A stretch of 64,000 bases of DNA, from assembly GCF_000312045.1 (NCBI RefSeq), contig NZ_HE978634.1, forward strand, positions 1 through 64,000, written 5' to 3'. Numbering within the stretch: the first letter of the stretch is position 1; each line of letters starts with the position of its first letter. The position numbers and the translations under genes are program-made. The stretch is from Noviherbaspirillum massiliense JC206 (GTDB lineage Bacteria > Pseudomonadota > Gammaproteobacteria > Burkholderiales > Burkholderiaceae_D). The notes under the pieces were generated by a model, which was not told the DNA's origin, made no database searches, and saw only the letters and a list, made by a program, of their open reading frames with translations. Positions 24,703-32,989 of the stretch are shown here, piece by piece.

Positions 24703-26799
24703 ATGAACCAGACACTGCTAGTCGAACTGCTTACCGAAGAACTTCCGCCCAAGGCGCTCGCGAAGCTGGGCGATGCATTTGCCTCCGCAATTTTCAATGG
24801 CCTGAAATCGCGCGACTTTGTCGAAGGCGATTCGGTGGCGACCGCCTATGCCACACCACGCCGCCTGGCAGTTTCGATTACCCGGGTGAGGCCTGTGTCG
24901 CCGGACAAGACCATCCGCGAAAAGGTCTTGCCGGTCGCAGTCGGCCTGAATGCCGAAGGCCAGCCGACTGCGCCCCTGCTGAAGAAGCTTGCCGCGCTGG
25001 CACAGGCTGCACAGCGCGCCGAAATCAAGCCGAGCGAACTCGAACGTGCCATCGACGGCAAGACGGAAAGCCTGTTCTTCACCTATACCGCGTCCGGCAT
25101 CGCCCTGCATCTCGGGCTGCAGGCCGCACTGGATGACGCGCTTGGCAAGCTGCCGATTCCGAAGCTCATGAGCTATCAGCGCCCGGACGGCAGCACGGTG
25201 CAATTCGTGCGCCCTGCGCACAAGCTGATTGCACTGCATGGCAATACCGTCGTGCCGGTCGCAGTCCTCGGCCTGAGCGCAGGCATGACGACGCTGGGGC
25301 ACCGTTTCCTGGCGCCGGGCGAGTTGTCCATTGCGCAGGCGAACGAGTATGCGCCGACGCTGGAAGCCGAGGGCAAGGTCATCGCCAGCGTGGCAGCGCG
25401 CAAGGAAAGGATACGTGCAGCCTTGCTCGACAAGGCCGGTGCCGACCAGGTATTGATGCCGGAATCCCTGCTGGACGAGGTCAGCGCGCTGGTGGAATGG
25501 CCGGTGGTGTATGAGTGCCATTTCGAGGAAGCATTCCTGTCGGTGCCGCAGGAATGCCTGATCCTGACAATGCAGACCAACCAGAAATATTTCGCACTGA
25601 CCGACGCCAATGGCCGCCTGCGTTCGCGCTTTTTGATCGTCTCCAACCTCGAGACTGCCGATCCGCAGCACATCATCGGCGGCAACGAGCGCGTGGTGCG
25701 CCCGCGCCTGTCGGATGCGAAATTCTTTTTCGAGCAGGACAAGAAAAAGAAACTGGCAGACCGCCTGCCGGGTCTGGCCAATGTCGTCTATCACAACAAG
25801 CTCGGCACCCAGGCGCAGCGCACGGCGCGCGTGCAGGCGCTGGCTGGCAAGATCGCCGCTGCACTCGGTGCCGACGTCAAGCTGGCCGAGCGTGCCGCAC
25901 TGCTGGCGAAGGCCGACCTGCTGACCGACATGGTGGGCGAGTTCCCGGAACTGCAGGGCATTATGGGCACGTACTATGCGCGCCATGACGGCGAGCCCGA
26001 AGAAGTGGCGCGTGCGATTTCCGAACATTACCAGCCGCGCTTCGCCGGCGACGCCTTGCCGGCTACTCAGAGCGGCACCGTCGTCGCGCTGGCCGACAAG
26101 CTGGAAACCCTGGTCGGCATCTGGGGAATCGGATTGCAGCCGACCGGCGAAAAGGATCCGTTCGCATTGCGCCGTCATGCGCTCGGCGTGCTGCGCATGC
26201 TGATCGAAAAGCGCCTGCCTCTGGCGCTGTCCGGCCTGCTGCGCGACACCGCCCAGCTGTTTGCCGGCAATGCCAGCTTCAAGGATCCGACTGCCGAGCT
26301 TGCCGCCTTCATGCTGGACCGCCTGCGCGGCCTGCTGCGCGAACGCGGCTTCGCGCAAAATGAAATCGAAGCCGTCGTGGCGCAAAGCCCGGACCGCCTG
26401 GACAACATCATCGAACGCCTGGATGCGGTGCAGGCCTTTGCCGCCCTGCCGGAAGCCGAGTCGCTGGCCGCGGCCAACAAGCGCATCACCAACATCCTGA
26501 AGAAGACCGAAGGCGTGGCTGGTGCGGTGCAGCCCGGCCTGTTGAAGGAATCCGCCGAGGAAAGTCTGTATGCAGCGATGCTGCAGCTGAAGCCGCAGGT
26601 GGATGCAGCGTTTGCGAAGGGCGACTTCACCAGTACGCTGAAGATGCTGGCGCACTTGCGCAATCCGGTCGACGCCTTCTTCAACGACGTGATGGTGATG
26701 GCCGAGGATGAGCAATTGCGCAACAACCGCATCGCGCTCTTGTCCGGCCTGCATGGAATGATGAACCAGGTGGCCGACATCTCGAAGCTGGCCGCCTGA
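24703..26799 (+). CDS. glyS: Glycyl-tRNA synthetase beta subunit
   Basis: GlyS is the tRNA-binding partner of GlyQ. At 698 aa it is full length. The N-terminus ([15 protein letters not shown]) is the standard GlyS start, the HD-like region and C-terminal DALR anticodon-binding domain are recognisable ([22 protein letters not shown] near the end). It is 64 bp after glyQ and 15 bp before gmhB in one transcriptional direction. Confidence 0.97.
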   Translation: MNQTLLVELLTEELPPKALAKLGDAFASAIFNGLKSRDFVEGDSVATAYATPRRLAVSITRVRPVSPDKTIREKVLPVAVGLNAEGQPTAPLLKKLAALAQAAQRAEIKPSELERAIDGKTESLFFTYTASGIALHLGLQAALDDALGKLPIPKLMSYQRPDGSTVQFVRPAHKLIALHGNTVVPVAVLGLSAGMTTLGHRFLAPGELSIAQANEYAPTLEAEGKVIASVAARKERIRAALLDKAGADQVLMPESLLDEVSALVEWPVVYECHFEEAFLSVPQECLILTMQTNQKYFALTDANGRLRSRFLIVSNLETADPQHIIGGNERVVRPRLSDAKFFFEQDKKKKLADRLPGLANVVYHNKLGTQAQRTARVQALAGKIAAALGADVKLAERAALLAKADLLTDMVGEFPELQGIMGTYYARHDGEPEEVARAISEHYQPRFAGDALPATQSGTVVALADKLETLVGIWGIGLQPTGEKDPFALRRHALGVLRMLIEKRLPLALSGLLRDTAQLFAGNASFKDPTAELAAFMLDRLRGLLRERGFAQNEIEAVVAQSPDRLDNIIERLDAVQAFAALPEAESLAAANKRITNILKKTEGVAGAVQPGLLKESAEESLYAAMLQLKPQVDAAFAKGDFTSTLKMLAHLRNPVDAFFNDVMVMAEDEQLRNNRIALLSGLHGMMNQVADISKLAA

Positions 26800-26814
26800 C
26801 GTCTTTGAGCTGCA

Positions 26815-27375
26815 ATGAAACTGATCATCCTCGATCGTGACGGCGTCATCAACCACGACTCGGACGCCTTCATCAAGAGCCCGGATGAATGGATTCCGAT
26901 CCCGGGCTCGCTGGAAGCCATCGCCCGCCTCAACCAGGCCGGCTACCGGGTTGTGGTGGCCACCAATCAGTCGGGCGTCGCGCGCGGCCTGTTCAGCATG
27001 CTGACCCTGAATGCCATCCATCAGAAGCTGCATGAATCCGCCAAGCTGGCGGGCGCCGACATCGATGCGATTTTCTTTTGTCCGCATGCGGCCGACGACA
27101 ACTGCGACTGCCGCAAACCCAAGTGCGGCATGCTGCATGAGATCGGCAGGCGCTTCAACGTCAGCCTGAAAGGCGTACCTAACGTCGGCGATTCCCTGCG
27201 CGACCTGCAGGCCGGCTTCGTCGTCGGCTGCGCCCCTTACCTGGTATTGACGGGCAAGGGAGAAAAGACTAGGACGAAAGGCGGCCTGCCGCCGGGCACT
27301 ATAATCTTCCCGGACCTCGCCGCCGTCGTCGATCATTTGCTGGCACGCCCTGTCGACGCGCAGGCCGTGGCCTGA
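26815..27375 (+). CDS. gmhB: D-glycero-D-manno-heptose 1,7-bisphosphate 7-phosphatase
   Basis: GmhB is a HAD-superfamily phosphatase in the ADP-heptose pathway for the LPS inner core. The HAD nucleophile motif is ILDRDGVIN (D7 and D9), motif II VATNQSG, and the GmhB zinc loop carries Cys/His ligands in CPHAADDNCDCRKPKCG (about 89-105). At 186 aa it is the usual length. Located between glyS and plsC, an order common in Burkholderiales. Confidence 0.93.
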   Translation: MKLIILDRDGVINHDSDAFIKSPDEWIPIPGSLEAIARLNQAGYRVVVATNQSGVARGLFSMLTLNAIHQKLHESAKLAGADIDAIFFCPHAADDNCDCRKPKCGMLHEIGRRFNVSLKGVPNVGDSLRDLQAGFVVGCAPYLVLTGKGEKTRTKGGLPPGTIIFPDLAAVVDHLLARPVDAQAVA

Positions 27376-27419
27376 CGCACAGGCGAAACCTTCCGCTCCT
27401 CATATATCCTGGAGATCCG

Positions 27420-28205
27420 ATGTCGCGCATCAATCTGTTCCTGCGGTCCCTGGCATTCATGATGCTCATGACCATTGCAACCCTTATCTGGGCAACCATG
27501 TGCTTTTTGTTTGCCCCGTTCCCCTACAACCAGCGCTACTATCTCACCACGCGCTGGAACGTGTTCGTGATCTGGGCAGCGAAGGCTATCTGCGGCATCC
27601 GTTATCAGATCAAGGGCTATGAAAACCTGCCGGACGCGCCGGTGATCCTGCTGTCCAAGCACCAGTCCGCATGGGAGACGATTTTCTATTGCTTCACCAT
27701 GCGCCGTCCGCTGGTGTATGTGTTCAAGAAGGAGCTCCAGTACATTCCGTTCTTCGGCTGGGGCATCGCCTTGCTGCGCATGATCCCGATCGACCGCAGC
27801 AAGACCAAGGACGCATTTGCGCAAGTGGTGGAACATGGCAGGAAACGCCTGGCCGACGGCCAGTGGATCATTATGTTCCCGGAAGGTACGCGCATCCCGG
27901 TCGGACAGAAAGGCAAATACAAGACTGGCGGCGCACGCCTCGCCGTCGAGACCAATACCACCGTCGTGCCGATCGCGATGAATTCCGGCGAATGCTGGCC
28001 GCGCAATTCCTTCATCAAGAAACCGGGCGTGGTGACTGTCTCGATCGGCCAGCCGATTTCGCCGGAAGGGCTGACTCCGGCCGAATTGATGCAGCGTGTT
28101 GAAAATTGGATAGAATCCGAGATGCGCGAAATTTCTTCGCCCGGCATTTATTCCGACGACCACCTTCCGAACACCCTTGAAGCTGCTACGCCTGACTCCG
28201 CCTGA
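27420..28205 (+). CDS. plsC: 1-acyl-sn-glycerol-3-phosphate acyltransferase
   Basis: PlsC acylates lysophosphatidate to phosphatidate at the inner membrane. At 261 aa it has one or two N-terminal hydrophobic segments (about 9-33) and the acyltransferase blocks KHQSAWET (about 80-87), IDRSKTKDA, FPEGTR (about 155-160) and VVPIAMNSG. The usual H-x4-D catalytic pair is H-x4-E here. A clear Shine-Dalgarno (CTGGAGATCCG) precedes ATG 27420. Its 3' end overlaps the next gene by 29 bases. Confidence 0.9.
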   Translation: MSRINLFLRSLAFMMLMTIATLIWATMCFLFAPFPYNQRYYLTTRWNVFVIWAAKAICGIRYQIKGYENLPDAPVILLSKHQSAWETIFYCFTMRRPLVYVFKKELQYIPFFGWGIALLRMIPIDRSKTKDAFAQVVEHGRKRLADGQWIIMFPEGTRIPVGQKGKYKTGGARLAVETNTTVVPIAMNSGECWPRNSFIKKPGVVTVSIGQPISPEGLTPAELMQRVENWIESEMREISSPGIYSDDHLPNTLEAATPDSA

Positions 28206-29091
28206 TCCCAACCAGCTCGCACTGCAGCTCGACTTCTTTGCTCCCGAAATTCCTTCGCAGCCGGCGATCGACCGTCCGGCTCCGGAACAGCGGCCCGGGC
28301 CGCGCGCCCAGTTTCCGGAAGAGGCGCTGCAGCCATCCGCAGGCCCTGCCGGAAAACAGGGCGCGCAAGGCAGGCGCCGCATCCACGTGCTTGATCATGT
28401 CCTCGAATACCAGCTGCTTCGCTCCAAGCGGCGCACAATCGGGTTTCTGATCGACGAGGAAGGCTTGCGCATCACCGCGCCGAAATGGGTGCCGCTCGCC
28501 GAAATCGAAAGTGCGATCCGCGAAAAGCAGCGCTGGATCTTTGCCAAGCTCAAGGAGCGCCGCGAGCGTTCCGCGCGCCGTCTGCGGCCGGAAATGCAGT
28601 GGCGCGACGGGGCAACGCTGCCCTATCTAGGCAGCGACATCACGCTGCGCATTCTTGCCAACCAGGCCGCCGGCATCGCCTATGACGGCGCGACGGGCGA
28701 ACTGACCGTGAGCCTTCCCCCGGATGCGGGCGAGCAGCAGTTGAAAGACCGGGTGCAGGGATGGCTGCAGGCGGAAGCGAAGCGCATCTTCGCCGAGCGC
28801 CTGCCGGCGTATGCGGACAAGCTCGGCGTGCGCTACCACTCTTTCGCCCTGTCGTCCGCCACCACGCAATGGGGCTCCTGCACCATCGATGGCAAGATAC
28901 GCCTGAACTGGCGCCTGATTCATTTCGCCCTGCCACTTATCGATTACGTGATTGCCCATGAATTGGCGCACCTGCGCGAGATGAACCACAGTCCGCGCTT
29001 CTGGGCGACGGTGCAATCAGTCTTTCCGGAATTCCAGGCAGCGAAAAAGGAATTGCGCGACCACGCGCCGGAGACCTTGCCCGTTTTCTGA
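28177..29091 (+). CDS. YgjP-like (DUF45) zinc metallopeptidase-type protein
   Basis: At 304 aa it is longer than many YgjP/DUF45 proteins because of an N-terminal Pro/Ala-rich extension of about 75 residues. The domain from about residue 76 onward has the conserved core: RRTIGFLIDEEGLRI near the start, SSATTQWGSCTIDGKIRLNWRL, and the zinc-binding HELAHLREMNHSPRFW (about 268-283). The role is not well defined for the family; a metal-dependent hydrolase is likely. It starts at TTG 28177, overlapping plsC by 29 bases, so translation is probably coupled. Confidence 0.85.
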   Translation: MKLLRLTPPDPNQLALQLDFFAPEIPSQPAIDRPAPEQRPGPRAQFPEEALQPSAGPAGKQGAQGRRRIHVLDHVLEYQLLRSKRRTIGFLIDEEGLRITAPKWVPLAEIESAIREKQRWIFAKLKERRERSARRLRPEMQWRDGATLPYLGSDITLRILANQAAGIAYDGATGELTVSLPPDAGEQQLKDRVQGWLQAEAKRIFAERLPAYADKLGVRYHSFALSSATTQWGSCTIDGKIRLNWRLIHFALPLIDYVIAHELAHLREMNHSPRFWATVQSVFPEFQAAKKELRDHAPETLPVF

Positions 29092-29130
29092 GGCGAGAGC
29101 CGAACCGGCGCACCTATTAAGTTATCGCAA

Positions 29131-29168
29131 AGAAAAAACAGTCCGGGGGAGCGGAACGTCGCCCCGGA
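29131..29168 (-). terminator. Terminator after gloA
   Basis: On the minus strand TCCGGGG (29168-29162) pairs with CCCCGGA (29148-29142), followed after CTG by TTTTTTC. It lies 91 bp past the gloA stop. The rest of the 29092-29258 spacer holds no gene. Confidence 0.6.
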
Positions 29169-29258
29169 TTCCGCCTCGCCGCAGTCGCATGGCATGTCTC
29201 CTGTCTGGCAAACGCCCTCGCCCGCTTCAATCTTCCCTGCAACAGGAAAGAGCGGAAA

Positions 29259-29669
29259 TCACAGGTTGGTTTGAGCGCCGCTCAAGAAACCTCGCTGGAT
29301 GAATTCGATCTTGTAACCATCGGGATCGGTGACGAAGGCTATCACCGTGGTGCCGCCCTTGACCGGCCCGGCTTCGCGCGTGACATTGCCGCCGGCAGCC
29401 TTGACCGCTTCGCATGCCTTGTAGGCATCTTCCACTCCGATCGCAATATGACCGTAGGCGGTGCCCATCTCGTATTTGTCGACGCCGTAGTTGTAGGTCA
29501 GTTCCAGCTCGGCATGTTCCGGATTGCTGCCGTAACCGAGAAAGGCCAGAGAGTACTTGTATTCGGGGTTGTCGCTGGTACGCAGCATTTTCATGCCCAG
29601 CACGCGAGTATAGAAATCGATGGAACGCTGCAGGTCGCCGACGCGCAGCATGGTGTGAAGAATACGCAT
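29259..29669 (-). CDS. gloA: Lactoylglutathione lyase (glyoxalase I)
   Basis: GloA converts the methylglyoxal-glutathione hemithioacetal to S-lactoylglutathione in the cytoplasm. At 136 aa it is typical of the bacterial nickel-type enzyme. The start [21 protein letters not shown] carries the first metal ligand (His5), ELELTYNYG the Glu ligand, and GHIAIGVED the second His. Lies downstream of rsmA on the same strand after an 84-bp gap. Confidence 0.95.
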   Translation of the reverse strand: MRILHTMLRVGDLQRSIDFYTRVLGMKMLRTSDNPEYKYSLAFLGYGSNPEHAELELTYNYGVDKYEMGTAYGHIAIGVEDAYKACEAVKAAGGNVTREAGPVKGGTTVIAFVTDPDGYKIEFIQRGFLSGAQTNL

Positions 29670-29753
29670 ATCAGTGCTTTTCCTAAGACTTGATGGGAAA
29701 AGCAGATTGTATTCCTGTTCACCCTTCCCTGCCGCGCCCGCTTCCTTGATTGC

Positions 29754-30521
29754 TCACAAGCGATTTGCCAGTGCCACGAATTGTTCCAGGGGCACTTCTT
29801 CCGGCCGCGCCTGCGGATTGGCGCCGGCAGCAAACAGATCCTCTTCGTCCAGCAATCCGGCAAGGCAATTGCGCAAGACCTTGCGCCGCTGCGAGAAGGC
29901 CTTGGTCACCACCTGCTCCAGCTTCGCTCCATCGCAGGCGAGAGGCTGTGCGACCGGGATCATGCGCACGATCGCCGACTCCACCTGGGGCGGCGGATCG
30001 AATGCCTCGGGGGGCACGATGAACATCAGTTCCATGTGGTAGCGCCACTGCAGCATGACCGACAAGCGGCCATAGGCCTTGCTGCCGGGTTCCGCCACCA
30101 TGCGCTCCACCACTTCCTTCTGCAGCATGAAATGCTGGTCCTGCACCCGGTCTGCGATGTCGGCCAGGTGGAACAGCAGGGGCGTGGAAATGTTGTACGG
30201 CAGGTTGCCGACCACGCGCAGCTTCCTGCCAGGCGCAAGCGGGATCGATGCGAAATCGAATTGCAGCGCATCGCCGGCATGGATGATCAGCCGGGCAGGG
30301 TCGAAGTTCTTCTGCAGGCGCGCCACCAGATCGCGGTCCAGTTCGACCACATGCAATTGCTCCAGCGATTCGAGCAGCAGCCGGGTCATGGCGGCCAGCC
30401 CGGGGCCGATTTCGACCATGACATCCGCTGGCTTGGGGTCGATGGTGCGGATGATGTCGTGCAGGACAGATTGGTCGGTCAGGAAGTTCTGACCGAAGCG
30501 TTTGCGTGGAATATGTTTCAT
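29754..30521 (-). CDS. rsmA: 16S rRNA dimethyladenosine transferase RsmA (KsgA)
   Basis: RsmA dimethylates A1518 and A1519 of 16S rRNA as a late 30S checkpoint. The Rossmann motif [16 protein letters not shown] (about 37-52) and the catalytic NLPYNIS (about 105-111) are present, with N-terminal KRFGQNFL. At 255 aa it is normal. Lies 5 bp after pdxA in the conserved lptD-surA-pdxA-rsmA order. Confidence 0.96.
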   Translation of the reverse strand: MKHIPRKRFGQNFLTDQSVLHDIIRTIDPKPADVMVEIGPGLAAMTRLLLESLEQLHVVELDRDLVARLQKNFDPARLIIHAGDALQFDFASIPLAPGRKLRVVGNLPYNISTPLLFHLADIADRVQDQHFMLQKEVVERMVAEPGSKAYGRLSVMLQWRYHMELMFIVPPEAFDPPPQVESAIVRMIPVAQPLACDGAKLEQVVTKAFSQRRKVLRNCLAGLLDEEDLFAAGANPQARPEEVPLEQFVALANRL

Positions 30522-30526
30522 GTGGT

Positions 30527-31564
30527 TCAGGCGGAACGGGATGCTGCCGCCATCTGCGCCGCTACCCGGATGGCTTCCAAGATGCTGCCATGGTCCGCGC
30601 GCCCCAGTCCCTGTGCCGCAAGATCGAGCGCAGTGCCATGGTCCACCGAGGTGCGGATGATGGGCAGGCCGAGGGTGATATTGACGCCGCGGCCGAAGCT
30701 CGCATGCTTCAATACCGGCAAGCCCTGGTCATGGTACATCGCCAGCACGCAGTCGGCCCGCTGCAGATATTTCGGCTGGAACAGGGTGTCGGCCGGATAG
30801 GGTCCGGTGACGTCGATGCCTCTGACTTGCGCGGCTTCGAGCACCGGGGTGATCACATCGATTTCTTCCCGCCCGAGATAGCCGCCTTCGCCGGCATGCG
30901 GATTGAGGCCAGTGACCAGGATACGCGGTTGCGCCAGGCCGAACTTCTTCTGCAGGTCCGTATGCACGATTTCGATGGTACGCAGCAATCCGTCGAAGGT
31001 GATGGCATCGGACACCTCCTTGAGCGGCAGGTGGGTGGTCGCAAGCGCGACCCGCAGCAGCGGATCGCCACCGGCCAGCATCATCACCACCTGCTCCGTG
31101 CCGGTCTGCTGCGCGAAATATTCGGTATGCCCGGTGAAAGGCACGCCGGCATCGTTGATCGTGCTTTTCTGGAGCGGTGCGGTGACGATCGCGTCGAAAC
31201 GCTTCTGCAGCGCGCCTTCGATCGCGACATCCAAAGTCTGCAACACCGCGCGCCCGTTTCTTGCATCCAGTTTCCCCGGCGTGACGGGAATCTCCACGGG
31301 ACAGTCGATGACCGCGATGTGATCGGCGGGAAGCGCAGGCATGCCGTCATTGCGCCATGCCTGCACCGACAATGCACTCAGACGGATTGCCGGATCGATG
31401 TCGTTGGCCAGCATGGCCAGCAGGGCGGCATCGCCTAGCAATACCGGATTGATCGAGGCGCGCATCTGCCAGGCGGCCTTGATGGAAATCTCGGGCCCTA
31501 TGCCGGCAGGTTCGCCGCAGGTGATGGCAATGGTCGGACGCTGACTCACGCTGGTCTGGGTCAA
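30527..31564 (-). CDS. pdxA: 4-hydroxythreonine-4-phosphate dehydrogenase PdxA
   Basis: PdxA oxidises 4-phosphohydroxy-L-threonine in pyridoxal phosphate synthesis. Signatures include [13 protein letters not shown] (about 14-26), the metal-binding histidines in PFTGHTEY and [11 protein letters not shown]. At 345 aa it is normal. Start is TTG 31564, 3 bp after the surA stop, so translation is probably coupled. Confidence 0.95.
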   Translation of the reverse strand: MTQTSVSQRPTIAITCGEPAGIGPEISIKAAWQMRASINPVLLGDAALLAMLANDIDPAIRLSALSVQAWRNDGMPALPADHIAVIDCPVEIPVTPGKLDARNGRAVLQTLDVAIEGALQKRFDAIVTAPLQKSTINDAGVPFTGHTEYFAQQTGTEQVVMMLAGGDPLLRVALATTHLPLKEVSDAITFDGLLRTIEIVHTDLQKKFGLAQPRILVTGLNPHAGEGGYLGREEIDVITPVLEAAQVRGIDVTGPYPADTLFQPKYLQRADCVLAMYHDQGLPVLKHASFGRGVNITLGLPIIRTSVDHGTALDLAAQGLGRADHGSILEAIRVAAQMAAASRSA

Positions 31565-31567
31565 GGC

Positions 31568-32974
31568 TCAACTCGCATCGACATTGTCGAAGCGGTATTC
31601 GACATAGGCGCGGTCGCGCAACTGGCGCAACCAGTCCTGGGTGGCTTCCTCGAGTTTGCGCTCGCGGATGGCCTGGCGGGCAAGGAGGCGCCGGCGCTCC
31701 TGGGGCACGTCCTGGGTTTTGCGCTCCAGCACCTGGATCAGGTGGTAGCCAAAAGGCGATTCGATGGGTTCGCTGATTTCGCCAGGCTTCAGGCCATTCA
31801 TCGCACGCTCGAATTCCGGCACCGTGTCGCCAGGATAAATCCAGCCGAGGTCGCCTCCGCGCGATGCAGACAAATCGTTGGAATACAGTTTGGCCAGGTC
31901 TTCGAACTTGGCGGCCTTGTTATCCAGGCGCTCTTTCAGTTCGACCAGCTTGCGGCGCGCATCCGCGGCCGACACGATCTGGGAGGTCTTGATCAGAATA
32001 TGGCGCGCATGGGTCTGCTGCACCGCCTGGGCATTGGCCTTCATGATGCTGGCGCCACGCTTGCCGACCAGCTTCAGGATATGGAAGCCATTGGCGCTCT
32101 TGACGATGGGCGACACCTCCCCCGGCTGCAGGTTGGCGACCGCATCCATGAACAACTGCGGCAGCCTGTCCTGGTTGCGCCAGCCGAGATCGCCACCGCT
32201 CAATGCGTCGCTCGAATCGGAATAGGTCGCAGCCAGTTTCGCGAAGTCGCCACCGTCCTTCAGCTGACTCATGACTTCTTCCGCGCGCTGGCGGCGTGCC
32301 GCGATCTGTTCGGGGGAAGCATTTTCCGGTATGCGGATCAGGATCTGCGCGAGGTTGTATTCCTGCTGCGCCTGGGCGGAGCCGGCTTCCTCGGCGAGGT
32401 AATTGTCCACTTCCGATTCGGTAATCTGAATCTTGTTGTCGACTTCCCGTTCACGCAGACGCTGCATGATGATTTCCTCGCGCACCTCTTCACGGAAGCG
32501 ATTGAATGGTATGCCTTCGCGCTCGAGCTGGTTGCGCAAGTCCTGCAGCGACATCTTGTTTTGCTCGGCGATGCGGGAAACCGCGCGGTCGAGCATGATG
32601 TCATCGACGCGAATGCCGTATTCCTTGGCAAGCTGCAGCTGCGCCTTGTCGACGATCATCCTTTCCAGCAACTGCCGCTGGAATTCTCCCTGAGGCGGCA
32701 TCTGCACGCCCTGGTTGCGCAAGCGGCGCTCCACCGAGCGCATTCTGTCGATGAATTCCTGGCGTGTGATCACTTCATTGTTGACCACCGCAAGAATTGC
32801 GTCGGCCAGCACCGGCTGTTGCCGGCGCGAGCCGGCCTGGCTGGATCCGGATGAAGCATTGTCCTGGGCTCCGGCATTCGCCGCCGTCCCGAGGATCGCG
32901 CAAATCAGAAGCACTGCGAGGCTGATGCGTCGCCCGGGTTTCCCGGCATTGCGCATAGTCTGAAAAATTTCCAT
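31568..32974 (-). CDS. surA: Periplasmic chaperone and prolyl isomerase SurA
   Basis: SurA escorts unfolded outer-membrane proteins, including LptD encoded just upstream, across the periplasm to the BAM complex. At 468 aa it has a signal peptide (about 1-36, cut near AGA-QDN), an N-terminal chaperone domain and two parvulin domains (about 200-300 with ATYSDSSDALSGGDLGW, and about 310-410 with KLYSNDLSASRGGDLGW). An alternative ATG six codons downstream also keeps the signal peptide. Second gene of the lptD operon. Confidence 0.95.
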   Translation of the reverse strand: MEIFQTMRNAGKPGRRISLAVLLICAILGTAANAGAQDNASSGSSQAGSRRQQPVLADAILAVVNNEVITRQEFIDRMRSVERRLRNQGVQMPPQGEFQRQLLERMIVDKAQLQLAKEYGIRVDDIMLDRAVSRIAEQNKMSLQDLRNQLEREGIPFNRFREEVREEIIMQRLREREVDNKIQITESEVDNYLAEEAGSAQAQQEYNLAQILIRIPENASPEQIAARRQRAEEVMSQLKDGGDFAKLAATYSDSSDALSGGDLGWRNQDRLPQLFMDAVANLQPGEVSPIVKSANGFHILKLVGKRGASIMKANAQAVQQTHARHILIKTSQIVSAADARRKLVELKERLDNKAAKFEDLAKLYSNDLSASRGGDLGWIYPGDTVPEFERAMNGLKPGEISEPIESPFGYHLIQVLERKTQDVPQERRRLLARQAIRERKLEEATQDWLRQLRDRAYVEYRFDNVDAS

Positions 32975-32989
32975 GAGCTGACAAATTCC

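Noticed and set aside
24718-27336. An 872-codon open frame antisense to glyS and gmhB
   Set aside because: It is a product of high-GC third positions in the real genes; similar long antisense frames mirror dctS, lptD, recG and corC-lnt. GlyS, GmhB and the others have full family motifs on the sense strand.
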